A program made the translations under genes and the position numbers. 64,000 nt of DNA from Candidatus Bathyarchaeota archaeon (GTDB lineage: Archaea; Thermoproteota; Bathyarchaeia; TCS64). The stretch covers positions 248,001-312,000 of the forward strand of contig JASLYX010000001.1 of NCBI GenBank assembly GCA_030739585.1, written 5' to 3'. This document shows, in pieces, positions 36,732 through 45,242 of this stretch. Under the pieces are notes generated by a model that saw only the letters and a list, made by a program, of their open reading frames with translations, did no database searches and was not told the origin of the DNA. Numbering within the stretch: the stretch's first letter is position 1; every line of letters begins with the position of its first letter.

Positions 36732-38238
36732 AATCCGGAGGGAGTTCAAATCCCTCTTCATCTTGTCCCTGATCTTAGTGTCAGCTCTCATGGCCATGAA
36801 CGGGTACGCATTGGTTGCGCCCGGTTCTGGCTTAACATCGGTAAACGTGGGAGACTCCCTGCCGATCACTGACCCCGATTCCCTCCAATGGAAAAAGACG
36901 ACTGCTCTGGAGATACCCCTTTCAGGTCAAAACGATGTGGCGCCTATTCGCCTCAAACTCTTCACACCGTCGTTAAGGGTCAAATCGTTGAATAACGGTA
37001 GTTGGATCTCGTTTCTTATCGAGTGGTCTGACCCATCGATAAATGATAGAACGATAAAGACCGAGGAGTTCCGTGACTCAGTTGCAATACAGTTCACTGA
37101 CTCTGATCAGCCTTTCATTTGTATGGGAACCAGAGATCAAATGGTCCACATCCTTCACTGGAAAGCGGATTGGCAGGCAGACATCGAGGAAGGGTTCCAG
37201 GACCTCGAGGCGGCTTTCCCTAATTTCTGGAACGACGTTTATCCCTTTGCCATTGGTGATCCACCATATAGGGTTCCAGAAAATTTCAAAGGTCTCGCCA
37301 AGGTATACCTTCCTGGGTGGTATGTGGGGAACCCGTTCTCAGAACCCTTGAAGGTGACCCCCGTTGAAGACGCGGAAGCTACCGGTTTCGGCTCAATTAC
37401 CACACAGGAGAATCAGGATGCCTTAGGCAGGGGAGTATGGAGCGACTCAACATGGAAGGTCGTTATCACACGCAGAATGGAGACCGGAGACCCCAACGAC
37501 GCTACGATAAGGGCCGGCGCTGAAACTCCTATAGCCTTCGCAGTGTGGGATGGGACGAGCGGCGATAGAGGGGGTCGTAAATCCGTTAGCTCATGGGTCA
37601 CATTGAACGTGGACATCTCCGTTCTTAACACACCCCCGGTTGCATCCTTTGACTTTTTCCCCTCCTCTCCTAAAAGTAATGAAGAGATAACCTTTTCCGA
37701 CAGGTCAGTTGATACTGAGAGTGAAATCGCGTCATGGAGTTGGAATTTCGGGGACGGAGCTAAGTCAGATGAAAGAAACCCCGTCCATGAATATTCTGGT
37801 GAGGGGTATTTCTCTGTAACTTTGGTAGTGACCGATTCTGAAGGAGGCCAAAATACGGTATCTAGACTTGTGAAGATTGAGAAATCGCCTCCAACAGCAG
37901 ATTTCTCATATTCACGAATGAGTCCGACGGTGGATACTGATATCCAGTTCACCGATAAATCCTCAGACTCTGACGGAACAATTGTATCATGGGACTGGGA
38001 TTTCGGGGACGACTATCACTCCAACATACAGAGCCCGACTCACGAATACGTTGATCCCGGTCGCTACACCGTCACTTTGAAGGTTCTCGATGATGATGGG
38101 CAGGAGGACACACATAACATAAGAATAAATGTTCAGCAGATTCCATCTCTGATCCGAACGTCCATATCTCTAGTATTGTTCACCGTGATCGGAGTCATTT
38201 TACTATACCTAGGCCTCAGTTTAAGCGAAAAAAAGTAA
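36694..38238 (+). CDS. Ethylbenzene-dehydrogenase gamma-like haem subunit fused to two PKD domains
   Basis: 514 residues. The N-terminal helix (residues 20-38 or so) acts as a signal. Residues 40-305 match the haem b domain of type II DMSO-reductase gamma subunits: WISFLIEWSDPSINDRT, FRDSVAIQFTD, MGTRDQMVHILHWKADWQ (candidate axial Met) and WKVVITRRM. Two PKD domains follow (312-396 and 399-482, with WNFGDG and WDFGDD motifs), then a membrane helix at 486-509 and a short basic tail. Ordinary gamma subunits are soluble and end after the haem domain. The start overlaps the Fe-S gene by 38 bases (ATG at 36709 is also possible). Confidence 0.85.
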   Translation: MRVEMFFDTILTKIRREFKSLFILSLILVSALMAMNGYALVAPGSGLTSVNVGDSLPITDPDSLQWKKTTALEIPLSGQNDVAPIRLKLFTPSLRVKSLNNGSWISFLIEWSDPSINDRTIKTEEFRDSVAIQFTDSDQPFICMGTRDQMVHILHWKADWQADIEEGFQDLEAAFPNFWNDVYPFAIGDPPYRVPENFKGLAKVYLPGWYVGNPFSEPLKVTPVEDAEATGFGSITTQENQDALGRGVWSDSTWKVVITRRMETGDPNDATIRAGAETPIAFAVWDGTSGDRGGRKSVSSWVTLNVDISVLNTPPVASFDFFPSSPKSNEEITFSDRSVDTESEIASWSWNFGDGAKSDERNPVHEYSGEGYFSVTLVVTDSEGGQNTVSRLVKIEKSPPTADFSYSRMSPTVDTDIQFTDKSSDSDGTIVSWDWDFGDDYHSNIQSPTHEYVDPGRYTVTLKVLDDDGQEDTHNIRINVQQIPSLIRTSISLVLFTVIGVILLYLGLSLSEKK

Positions 38239-38272
38239 AGACTGTTCTGAATAAAAGAGGGATGTGGAAAGG

Positions 38273-38398
38273 ATGACAAAATCTAAATTCAAGTGTCACT
38301 TTTACGCTCGCGTTCTCAGCATTCATGGTACCATGGTCAATGCTCTGTGGGTAGACTTACGTTCATTCCCAATAAATATGGGACTTGTTTGGTTTTGA
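38273..38398 (+). CDS. Possible small ORF coupled to the chaperone gene
   Basis: A 41-codon frame from ATG 38273, preceded by GAGGG and GGAAAGG purine runs, ends with a TGA at 38396-38398. That stop overlaps a TTG codon (38395) which is a good start for the next gene, forming TTGA. The product is mostly uncharged (VNALWVDLRSF and INMGLVWF) with one cysteine, and I recognise no family. The arrangement suggests translational coupling, but the frame may also be only a leader. Confidence 0.3.
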   Translation: MTKSKFKCHFYARVLSIHGTMVNALWVDLRSFPINMGLVWF

Positions 38399-39018
38399 CA
38401 TCACAAAGTAGCCTCGTTTCATCATTGACCTACCGAGCCACCCTCTACAGCCTCCTAGCCAAATCCTTAGGCCCTCCACAGCAATCTCTATCCGATTTAG
38501 GGTTTCTCCAGGATCTATTCAAAACCTTTGAGACAACGGATATTCTTGCACTTGAGAAAGAGATGGAGACCGTAAAGTTTGAACTCGGTCAGGAAAGCAT
38601 CACGGCTGATATGTTGAACGGTGAATATACTCACTTATTTCACAGAGGTGCATGCCCTCCATACGAAACATCCTATAACCCTGAGAGAAGCTTCTCCAAG
38701 ACCAACGATCTGGCAGACATAGCCGGATTCTATATGGCCTTCGGGATTAAACAAAAAAATGAGACTCCAGACCATATTATCTCCGAACTGGAGTTTATGG
38801 GGCTGCTTTGCCTCAAGGAGGCCCTCGCCGTGGCCAACTCGTTGCAGGATGAAGCAAAGATATGTTTTGAGGCTAGAAAAATTTTTTTATCTGAACATCT
38901 AGGAAATTGGATATCTAAATATAACATACGGATGAGAAAAGAGGCTCGTCTCGGAATTTATCCCTCCATCGCAGATCTGGTTTATGCCCTCGTCACCCTT
39001 GATGCTGCTAGCAAGTAA
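38395..39018 (+). CDS. TorD/DmsD-family molybdoenzyme chaperone
   Basis: About 207 residues from the TTG at 38395; the open frame extends to a GTG at 38293, but those extra 34 residues do not look like the family. The all-helical pattern is typical: LTYRATLYSLLAKSLGPP at the start, EYTHLFHRGACPPYETSYNPE in the middle (the family's E-Y-x2-LF and PPYET signature), and a late DLVYALVTLDA helix. These chaperones hold the apo catalytic subunit and its Tat signal until cofactor insertion. The place in the operon fits this role. Confidence 0.82.
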   Translation: MTSQSSLVSSLTYRATLYSLLAKSLGPPQQSLSDLGFLQDLFKTFETTDILALEKEMETVKFELGQESITADMLNGEYTHLFHRGACPPYETSYNPERSFSKTNDLADIAGFYMAFGIKQKNETPDHIISELEFMGLLCLKEALAVANSLQDEAKICFEARKIFLSEHLGNWISKYNIRMRKEARLGIYPSIADLVYALVTLDAASK

Positions 39019-39035
39019 CAAGAGGGCCTTAGATC

Positions 39036-39959
39036 ATGATTAAGGGGATGCTAAACGATCGATTCCCCATCGAGACTCAGTATAACGTTCTCAGATGGAC
39101 GATTCGTATACTTCTTGTCTCCGCATTGATGGAGTTCTTACTCCTAAGGATATTCATGCGTATGGGCATCGTGCTGCCAAGAGGTGGACTGGCCGACGCG
39201 ATATACAACCTCCTAGTCTTCTTCTTCGGGATTGCATCATTCAATTTGGCCTTTATTTTATCCTCAGTATCTTTAGGCCTAATATCGTTTATAATGACCC
39301 AAAAAGCCTACTTAACTTCAGTGATTTCTCTAATCATTTTCTGTGTACTTTTAACTGGTGGAATGCTGATTTCTGGTCCAAATCCTAGAATCTCGTTGAT
39401 TTATTATTTCTTATCTAGCGCTATCCTTGTAACATCCATCCTATTCTCCATACAGAGGAAAATAGCGCATACATCCTTCACATTGTCTGTAGTTGCAGGT
39501 TTTTCAGGTTCATATTATTACATGGTAGCCTCCTCAATGGGTGAATTCGGTTTCACCCTCCCGTTCGTCTTAGAGATATTCAGTCTGGGCGAACTCATAG
39601 CGTTGATTGTGCCCTTGATCGCTTTTTTCACCCTTAAGTCTGAATGGGATTGGCGATGCGCCATTATCGCCTTTGTCCTGGTACCCTTTTTTATCATTGC
39701 CACAAGGAGTCCTCTTCTCGCTCCCATCGCGACGTGGTCTGTGTATTTCACGCTCCATCTACCTGCCCCCTTCTATGTGGTCGCCTTATGGTTCTATATC
39801 TATATGATTGTCGATCTCTTCCAACAAAGGTCTCCTATAGTGTTCTCGTTTCTTTTTCTCTTGCTGGCCGGGCGGATGTTAAACACTATCTATCTCAACC
39901 AACTGGCCCTCCTCAGCGTTTTGGTGTTGATCATGCCCCTGTATCAAGGTTCCTCATAA
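39036..39959 (+). CDS. Polytopic membrane protein of unknown family in molybdoenzyme operon
   Basis: 307 residues with about nine to ten membrane helices (IRILLVSALMEFLLLRIFM, LLVFFFGIASFNLAFILSSV, LTSVISLIIFCVLLTGGMLI and more). There are only two histidines (KIAHTSF and FTLHLPA), so it is not a four-histidine dihaem cytochrome b like NarI, and no NrfD-type pattern is seen. It follows the chaperone gene by 17 bases. It may dock the exported complex, pass electrons to or from quinones by another means, or help assembly. Function is unknown. Confidence 0.7.
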   Translation: MIKGMLNDRFPIETQYNVLRWTIRILLVSALMEFLLLRIFMRMGIVLPRGGLADAIYNLLVFFFGIASFNLAFILSSVSLGLISFIMTQKAYLTSVISLIIFCVLLTGGMLISGPNPRISLIYYFLSSAILVTSILFSIQRKIAHTSFTLSVVAGFSGSYYYMVASSMGEFGFTLPFVLEIFSLGELIALIVPLIAFFTLKSEWDWRCAIIAFVLVPFFIIATRSPLLAPIATWSVYFTLHLPAPFYVVALWFYIYMIVDLFQQRSPIVFSFLFLLLAGRMLNTIYLNQLALLSVLVLIMPLYQGSS

Positions 39960-40073
39960 GAACCACCGCGTGCGTCTCTTGACCAGTTCCTTAACAAAAA
40001 ATAATTAGATATCCCCCATTTTAAACGCGCGGGGCATAACTCTAAATGGATACTAGCCTTGGGAGAAGGGAGA

Positions 40074-41060
40074 TTGAAGATCGCGCAAGTGGGTTTGGGC
40101 TCCTTCGGGAGGAAGTGGATGAATGTCATCCTCAGAGATGGAGAATGGGAATACTCGGCCATCGCGACTAGAAACGACAAAGCCCGTGAGGTAGCAGGGG
40201 ATTGTTGCGGCCTCCCTGAGAGCGCTAGATTCTCTAACTTCGAGGAGATGCTAGAACACTCAAAAGATACAGACGCCGTTCTGATCACGACGCCCTACTT
40301 TATGCACACCGAACAGGTCTTGATGTCGTTGAGCCATATGAGGCACGTTCTTGTGGAAAAGCCTCTCTGCGCTTCCCTGGAAGAAGCTCAGAGCATTAGA
40401 GATGCAGTAAGGGACAGCAGGATGACCCTCATGGTTGCCGAGAACTACCGTTTTAGTCCAGGATCCATTTTGATGAGGGACCTGATCTCCACGGGTAAGA
40501 TTGGAGAACCCGAGGCGATATTCATCCAGTACTTTGTAAGACACAGGTTCTCGGAATCCGACTGGAGGAACCAATACCAATACCCCCTACTTGTTGAGAA
40601 TGCCACCCATCACTTTGACATGCTGAGATATATCACTGCGACGGAGCCCGTCACCGTCATAGGTTCGGCGTTCGGATCAAGGTTGACCGATCACTGGGAG
40701 TATCCGACTGTAAGTGCCCAGTACGAGATGACTGGCGGCCTCAACGCCCATTTTGCAGGAAGCTGGGCCTATGATGGCTTCAGGACGCCGTGGGAAGGGA
40801 TCTGGCGGGTTCACGGCACCAAGGGCTCGATCCTCTGGGATGGAGATATCACGATATCAAAGGGAAACACTAAGCAAACGATACCGGTGGAGACCTTTCC
40901 CCCCAGCCATTCACTGAAAAAAGTATTGGATGAGTTCATGGGTGCCTTGCTGGAAAAGAGGAGACCGGCTATAGATATAGAGGATAACATCCAGACTCTT
41001 CGGATGGTCTTCTGCGCTATCGAATCTATGGAAAACATGACCCGCGTAACCATCGCGTAA
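40074..41060 (+). CDS. Gfo/Idh/MocA-family NAD(P)-dependent oxidoreductase
   Basis: 328 residues from the TTG at 40074, chosen because GGGAGAAGGGAGA precedes it (another TTG at 40059 adds five residues). The Rossmann motif GLGSFGRKW is near the start, then the family catalytic loop VEKPLCASLEEA with EKP, and the GxxxD/H region of the C-terminal beta-sheet domain (NATHHFDMLRYI). Members oxidise or reduce sugars, inositols and related hydroxy compounds. No sugar-related neighbours indicate the substrate. A CGCG-core element (40024-40033) lies upstream. Confidence 0.9.
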   Translation: MKIAQVGLGSFGRKWMNVILRDGEWEYSAIATRNDKAREVAGDCCGLPESARFSNFEEMLEHSKDTDAVLITTPYFMHTEQVLMSLSHMRHVLVEKPLCASLEEAQSIRDAVRDSRMTLMVAENYRFSPGSILMRDLISTGKIGEPEAIFIQYFVRHRFSESDWRNQYQYPLLVENATHHFDMLRYITATEPVTVIGSAFGSRLTDHWEYPTVSAQYEMTGGLNAHFAGSWAYDGFRTPWEGIWRVHGTKGSILWDGDITISKGNTKQTIPVETFPPSHSLKKVLDEFMGALLEKRRPAIDIEDNIQTLRMVFCAIESMENMTRVTIA

Positions 41061-41314
41061 GAAATATTCTTTCAAATATCCACAGCAAAAGGGGATCACA
41101 CGTTTGCTTGACTTCGATCACATTGAACTTCAACTCCGCGAGCTGATTTCTCTCTCGACGAGAGATCTTTGAATATTACGCGTGCTTCAAAATATACACG
41201 CATTTGTAGTGGTATTTCAGTAGATTTTTATCTTAGGCTTTGGGTCTAGTGAAGGTAAGTCTAGAAAAGCATAAAGACCCTATAACGCGCAGAGAGAAAA
41301 TCATGAATTAATAA

Positions 41315-41324
41315 GGTTTTTATG
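41315..41324 (+). promoter_or_regulatory. Probable TATA element of the ribosomal protein operon
   Basis: GTTTTTATGC at 41315-41324 lies about 36-45 bases before the uS13 GTG start; transcription would begin near 41345, just before the GGGAGGA ribosome site at 41347-41353. The preceding 250 bases (from 41061) are AT-rich and hold two CGCG elements (41176 and 41285 regions), with no gene. Confidence 0.4.
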
Positions 41325-41359
41325 CTTTATGTTAACCTACAAAGTCGGGAGGATTCGGC

Positions 41360-41821
41360 GTGTCCAAAGAATTTAACTATATCGTACGGCTGCATGGTTC
41401 CAATCTAGACGGAACTAAGCTTCTACCCTATGCCATGACTGATCTTAAGGGCATAGGTATTCGTGTGGCTAGGACTATGATCAAAAAACTGGCCCTCGAC
41501 CCATCCGAGAGGCTGGGAAACCTGTCGAAGGGTGACGTGGGAAGGCTCGAAAACATCATCGACAATCCGTCTTCCCATGGGATACCCCTTTGGATGCTTA
41601 ACAGGCGGAAGGACCCCCAGACTGGCCTTGACCGTCACCTGCTTGCCTCCGATCTCACCCTTGCTCAGAGGCAGGATATCGACGTCATGAGGGAAACCCG
41701 GAGTTGGAAGGGGGAGCGACACGCCCGGGGTCTAAAGGTAAGGGGGCAGCGAACCAAGACGACGGCTCGTAAAGGCCGGAGCGTCGGCGTCAGCAGAGCA
41801 AGAATTCAACAGAAAAGCTGA
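41360..41821 (+). CDS. rps13p: Ribosomal protein uS13
   Basis: 153 residues from a GTG with a GGGAGGA ribosome site. The family signatures are IVRLHGSNLDGTKLLPYAM, LKGIGIRVARTM (helix-two-turn-helix), and the C-terminal basic RHARGLKVRGQRTKTTARKG loop that contacts rRNA and tRNA in the head of the small subunit. It is first in the uS13-uS4-uS11-RpoD-eL18 cluster, the standard archaeal order. Confidence 0.97.
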   Translation: MSKEFNYIVRLHGSNLDGTKLLPYAMTDLKGIGIRVARTMIKKLALDPSERLGNLSKGDVGRLENIIDNPSSHGIPLWMLNRRKDPQTGLDRHLLASDLTLAQRQDIDVMRETRSWKGERHARGLKVRGQRTKTTARKGRSVGVSRARIQQKS

Positions 41822-41833
41822 GGTGGATAATAT

Positions 41834-42385
41834 ATGGGTGATCCTAAGAAAAAGCATAAGTTGTATACGACACCAAAACGCCCTTGGGATTTCGCGAATC
41901 TAGAGGCGGAGCTCAAACTGGTAGGTGCGTACGGTCTCAGGAACAAGAGGGAGCTTTGGCGTCATAAGACAGAGTTGAGCACTTTGAGACGAAGGGCTAG
42001 GGAGATCGTCTCAATGGGGATCACTGAGAGGGAGCAGTTAGAAACCGATCTTCTCGGTCGGCTCCACAGGCGGGGACTCATTCAGGAGAAAGGTAACCTT
42101 GACGATATCCTAAGTCTGAACGTACAGGATCTTATGGAACGGAGGCTCCAGACAGTCGTGTTCAGGAAGGGGATAGCAAAGTCCCTTTTTCAGTCGAGGC
42201 AGCTGATCTCACACGGGCACATCAGCATAGCGGGACGCAAGATGAAGGCTCCTAGTTATATGGTAACACGGACCGATGAAGGGAGCCTAGACTACGCGGA
42301 GTCTAGCCCTTTCATCATTAAGACACATCCGCTGAGGCAAGATCTAATCATAAAAGAGGATGTGGAGGCAGCCCCTGTTGAGTGA
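41834..42385 (+). CDS. rps4p: Ribosomal protein uS4
   Basis: 183 residues. The archaeal uS4 start [18 protein letters not shown] is seen, followed by [18 protein letters not shown] and the S4 RNA-binding domain ([11 protein letters not shown] onward, with [22 protein letters not shown]-like spacing). It binds the 5' domain of 16S rRNA early in assembly. It lies 12 bases after uS13 and its end overlaps uS11. Confidence 0.97.
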   Translation: MGDPKKKHKLYTTPKRPWDFANLEAELKLVGAYGLRNKRELWRHKTELSTLRRRAREIVSMGITEREQLETDLLGRLHRRGLIQEKGNLDDILSLNVQDLMERRLQTVVFRKGIAKSLFQSRQLISHGHISIAGRKMKAPSYMVTRTDEGSLDYAESSPFIIKTHPLRQDLIIKEDVEAAPVE

Positions 42386-42770
42386 GGGCGAAAGGTGGGC
42401 CGTGGTCCACATTCACAGCAGTTTCAATAATACGATTATTCACATGACGGATCTCACCGGGGCCGAGACCATCGCGCTCGCCTCTGGGGGCAGGTTCGTG
42501 AAAGCTGATAGGTTAAAGCCCTCGCCGTATGCTGCAATGAAGGCGGCTCAGCACGTCGCTGACGTCGGCCGAGATCGAGGCATTACATCCATTCATATCA
42601 AGGTCCGGGCTCCTGGTGGGTCTGGCTCAAAGACTCCAGGCCCAGGGGCCCAGGCAGCCATCCGGGCCCTTGCAAGGAGTAATTTCATGGTAGGTCGAAT
42701 TGAGGAGTCGACCCCCATCCCCCATGACGGGACTCGTAAGCCAGGGGGCAGGCGGGGTCGCAGGCCTTAG
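42360..42770 (+). CDS. rps11p: Ribosomal protein uS11
   Basis: Up to 136 residues from ATG 42360; a TTG at 42378 would give 130 and a smaller overlap with uS4. The family core is clear: [58 protein letters not shown] and the C-terminal [17 protein letters not shown]. It sits at the platform of the small subunit. The order in the operon is the standard one. Confidence 0.96.
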   Translation: MWRQPLLSEGERWAVVHIHSSFNNTIIHMTDLTGAETIALASGGRFVKADRLKPSPYAAMKAAQHVADVGRDRGITSIHIKVRAPGGSGSKTPGPGAQAAIRALARSNFMVGRIEESTPIPHDGTRKPGGRRGRRP

Positions 42771-42786
42771 CAGGTCTTATGGAAGT

Positions 42787-43818
42787 ATGGTGTTGAAGGT
42801 CAAAGTTCTCAACGTTGACGAGGACAGCGTAAGCTTTCTCGTAGGGGGTGTGGATGTGGCATTTACTAACGCCCTAAGGAGGACCATGATCATGGATGTG
42901 CCTTGCATGGTAATCGATGACATTTTCTTCTTTGATAACTCGTCGGTGGTTCCAGATGAGAATCTATCTCAGAGGATCGGGTACCTGCCTCTAAAGACGG
43001 ATCTAGATAGGTACATTCTCCCGGTGGATTGTGACTGCGGAAGCGAGTTGGGATGCGAAAAATGTCGTGTGGTGCTCACTTTGGATGTGGAAGCGGAGAC
43101 CGAGACCATCACCGTATACTCGGGAGATTTTATCTCAGAGGATCCTTCAGTGGTTCCCGTGTCTCCTGGAATCCCCTTAACCAAGATCACCCCCGGTCAG
43201 GCGGTGAGGCTGGAGGCCTATGCAAGGCTTGGGACAGGTAAGGAGCACTCAAAGTGGCAGCCAGTCTCCATGGCGGTATATCAACACGTTGCTGAGATTG
43301 AGATAGACGAGGACCGGTGCACTAACTGCGCAGAATGCATAAGGGCCTGCCCTCGGGACGTGTTCATCCTCGATGATGGTAAGCTAAAGGTAGTGGATGT
43401 AAATGCGTGCACCATCTGCGGAGAGTGTGAGAAGTCGTGCCCCGTGGAGCCCATAGCAGTGAGGGCGAGACCTATAGATGACCTGTTCCTATTCACCGTC
43501 GAGTCGACGGGTTGTATGGAGCCAGCGAAGCTTGTAACCGAAGCGGTACGGATCCTGTCGGATAAGCTGGACAAGTTCGCGAATAAAGTAGAGCTGGGGG
43601 AGACGGCGGATACTCTCAACATCTTCCAAGTGGATCAAGTAGAGCAGGACAGGCTCTACAAAGGGGGCGTCGAGGATATCGATGATGATAATGAGGATTC
43701 TACCTCTGGCCTTGATGGCGCAGCTTCTGAGGATGCAGACGGAGACAAGGAGGAGGAAATCGTCTCAAAGGTCGACTTGGACGAAGAGAGAAATGGTGTT
43801 TCTAATGTTGAACAATGA
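42787..43818 (+). CDS. rpoD: RNA polymerase subunit Rpo3 (RpoD) with two Fe-S clusters
   Basis: 343 residues from the ATG at 42787; the frame is open upstream inside uS11, but MVLKVKVLNVDED is the normal start. The alpha-like dimerisation domain (FTNALRRTMIMDVP) is interrupted by a ferredoxin-like domain with two complete motifs: Cys178, 181, 184, 188 (CTNCAECIRACP) and Cys208, 211, 214, 218 (CTICGECEKSCP). It should thus carry two 4Fe-4S clusters. The last 50 or so residues form a highly acidic, low-complexity tail not typical of the family. It nucleates polymerase assembly with Rpo11. Confidence 0.96.
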   Translation: MVLKVKVLNVDEDSVSFLVGGVDVAFTNALRRTMIMDVPCMVIDDIFFFDNSSVVPDENLSQRIGYLPLKTDLDRYILPVDCDCGSELGCEKCRVVLTLDVEAETETITVYSGDFISEDPSVVPVSPGIPLTKITPGQAVRLEAYARLGTGKEHSKWQPVSMAVYQHVAEIEIDEDRCTNCAECIRACPRDVFILDDGKLKVVDVNACTICGECEKSCPVEPIAVRARPIDDLFLFTVESTGCMEPAKLVTEAVRILSDKLDKFANKVELGETADTLNIFQVDQVEQDRLYKGGVEDIDDDNEDSTSGLDGAASEDADGDKEEEIVSKVDLDEERNGVSNVEQ

Positions 43819-44152
43819 ACTGAAGATGGCTATCAGGGTCCTCAAGGCAGCCTCCCGTGGGGGAGGTAAGCCGATCTGGGGTGCCCTTGCTGATGAACTA
43901 GATAAGCCAAAGCGGCGGAGGGTCGCGGTGAATCTGAGCAGGATCGGCAGGCATAGCGGGGAGGGGGATGTGGTCGCTGTGCCGGGTAAAGTTCTGGCAT
44001 CAGGGTTGCTGGGTGCTGGAGTGACAGTTGCGGCGTACTCGTTCAGCGAGAGTGCTAAAACTAAGATAATTGCAGCTGGTTCCCGGGCTGTGTCTCTTAC
44101 GGATCTGCTAGATGAGGGCGTGGCGCCTTCCCGGATCAAGATACTGAAATAG
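43793..44152 (+). CDS. rpl18e: Ribosomal protein eL18
   Basis: 119 residues from ATG 43793 (ATG 43805 is an alternative), overlapping the rpoD end by 26 bases. The eL18 pattern is seen: IRVLKAASRGGGKPIWGALAD, RRRVAVNLSRIGRHS, DVVAVPGKVLASG, KIIAAGSRAVSLTDLL. It is a large-subunit protein. In most archaea the cluster continues with uL13, uS9 and RpoN; here it stops, and an unrelated oxidoreductase follows after a 124-base gap. Confidence 0.95.
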   Translation: MVFLMLNNELKMAIRVLKAASRGGGKPIWGALADELDKPKRRRVAVNLSRIGRHSGEGDVVAVPGKVLASGLLGAGVTVAAYSFSESAKTKIIAAGSRAVSLTDLLDEGVAPSRIKILK

Positions 44153-44276
44153 TTTCTCCGTTTAGTTCTGGGAGGGGGATGGATCCTCTCAATGGGGGTC
44201 TTACGCGCGAGCGCGGGAATCCAAAAACCTCCTCCGCGTTAAAATCCCTAAATATCTCTGTCCACCCTCTTTAGGT

Positions 44277-45221
44277 ATGGAGTTCGGATATTACATCAGG
44301 CCCGCTGAGACCTACGAGGGTATGGTAGAGATGGCTAGGCACGCTGAGGAGCTAGGGCTATTCGGAGTCTTCCTGAACGATCACGTTCACTCAATTGGTG
44401 AGGGGGGCAGAGAGCCTTACCTCGAGGCTTGGACGGCCATGACTGGGATAGGCGTACAGACGAAGCGGATCAGGCTGGGTCACATCGTTCTCTTCAACTC
44501 TCTAAGGAACCCCGCGTTCTTGGCCAAGTCTGTGGCCACCTTGGATCGGATGTCCAGGGGCCGATATGAGCTCCTTGTTGGTGCAGGCTGGAACGAGGCC
44601 GAGTACTTGGGCTACGACCTGATGGAGGGGGGACGGGGGATGCCATCCCCTGGAAAGAGGGTGGATAGGTTCAAGGAGGCACTTCACATCCTCAGGGGAA
44701 TGCTCGAAAATCCGGTTTACTCCTACGAAGGAAAGTATTGGGTCCTCAAGGACGCTATTAACCTCCCCCCACCTGTTCAGCATCCCATAAGGATTTCCGT
44801 AGGGGCCAGCAAGCCTAGGATGATCAATATAGCGGCAAGATACGGTGACGGACTAAACCGCGGAGGGGGACTAGCCTCCCTGGAGAGGACCCAGAAACTC
44901 TTGGTACCCGCCCTTGAGAGGAACGGGAAGCGTATTGAGGACTATTTCTTCTCAGGTTTCGCGTCTCAGCTCATAATCAATGAGAGCGACGAGGAATATA
45001 ATGTATCGGCGAAGAGGCTAGCGAAGAGGTCGAACAGATCATTGGAGGAAGTGAAGCGGGACGGCTTCTTCGGGACGCCAGAGACTTTAGTGGAAAAGTT
45101 TAGGAAGGCGAAAGACCTCGGCGTAAAGATGATCGTGGTTTTTGTCAGACCGGTCGCGACCCTCGATGAGATGAAAGAAAGCCTTTCCAGATTCAATGAT
45201 GATGTCATCAATGAGTTGTAA
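44277..45221 (+). CDS. Luciferase-like F420-dependent oxidoreductase
   Basis: 314 residues. This is a TIM-barrel of the bacterial luciferase-like family: the N-terminal GYYIRPAETYEGMVEMARHA, GVFLNDHVH near residue 35, RIRLGHIVLFNSLRNPAFLA, MSRGRYELLVGAGWNEAEY, IRISVGASKPRMINIAARYGDG and a late TPETLVEKFRKAKDLGV. Archaeal members usually use F420. Substrates range from methylene-tetrahydromethanopterin (Mer) to alcohols and unknown metabolites; the sequence does not look like canonical Mer, so the substrate is open. It has CGCG elements upstream (44203-44215) and a T-rich terminator downstream. Confidence 0.88.
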   Translation: MEFGYYIRPAETYEGMVEMARHAEELGLFGVFLNDHVHSIGEGGREPYLEAWTAMTGIGVQTKRIRLGHIVLFNSLRNPAFLAKSVATLDRMSRGRYELLVGAGWNEAEYLGYDLMEGGRGMPSPGKRVDRFKEALHILRGMLENPVYSYEGKYWVLKDAINLPPPVQHPIRISVGASKPRMINIAARYGDGLNRGGGLASLERTQKLLVPALERNGKRIEDYFFSGFASQLIINESDEEYNVSAKRLAKRSNRSLEEVKRDGFFGTPETLVEKFRKAKDLGVKMIVVFVRPVATLDEMKESLSRFNDDVINEL

Positions 45222-45242
45222 GAGATGCTCTCAAACATGTGA

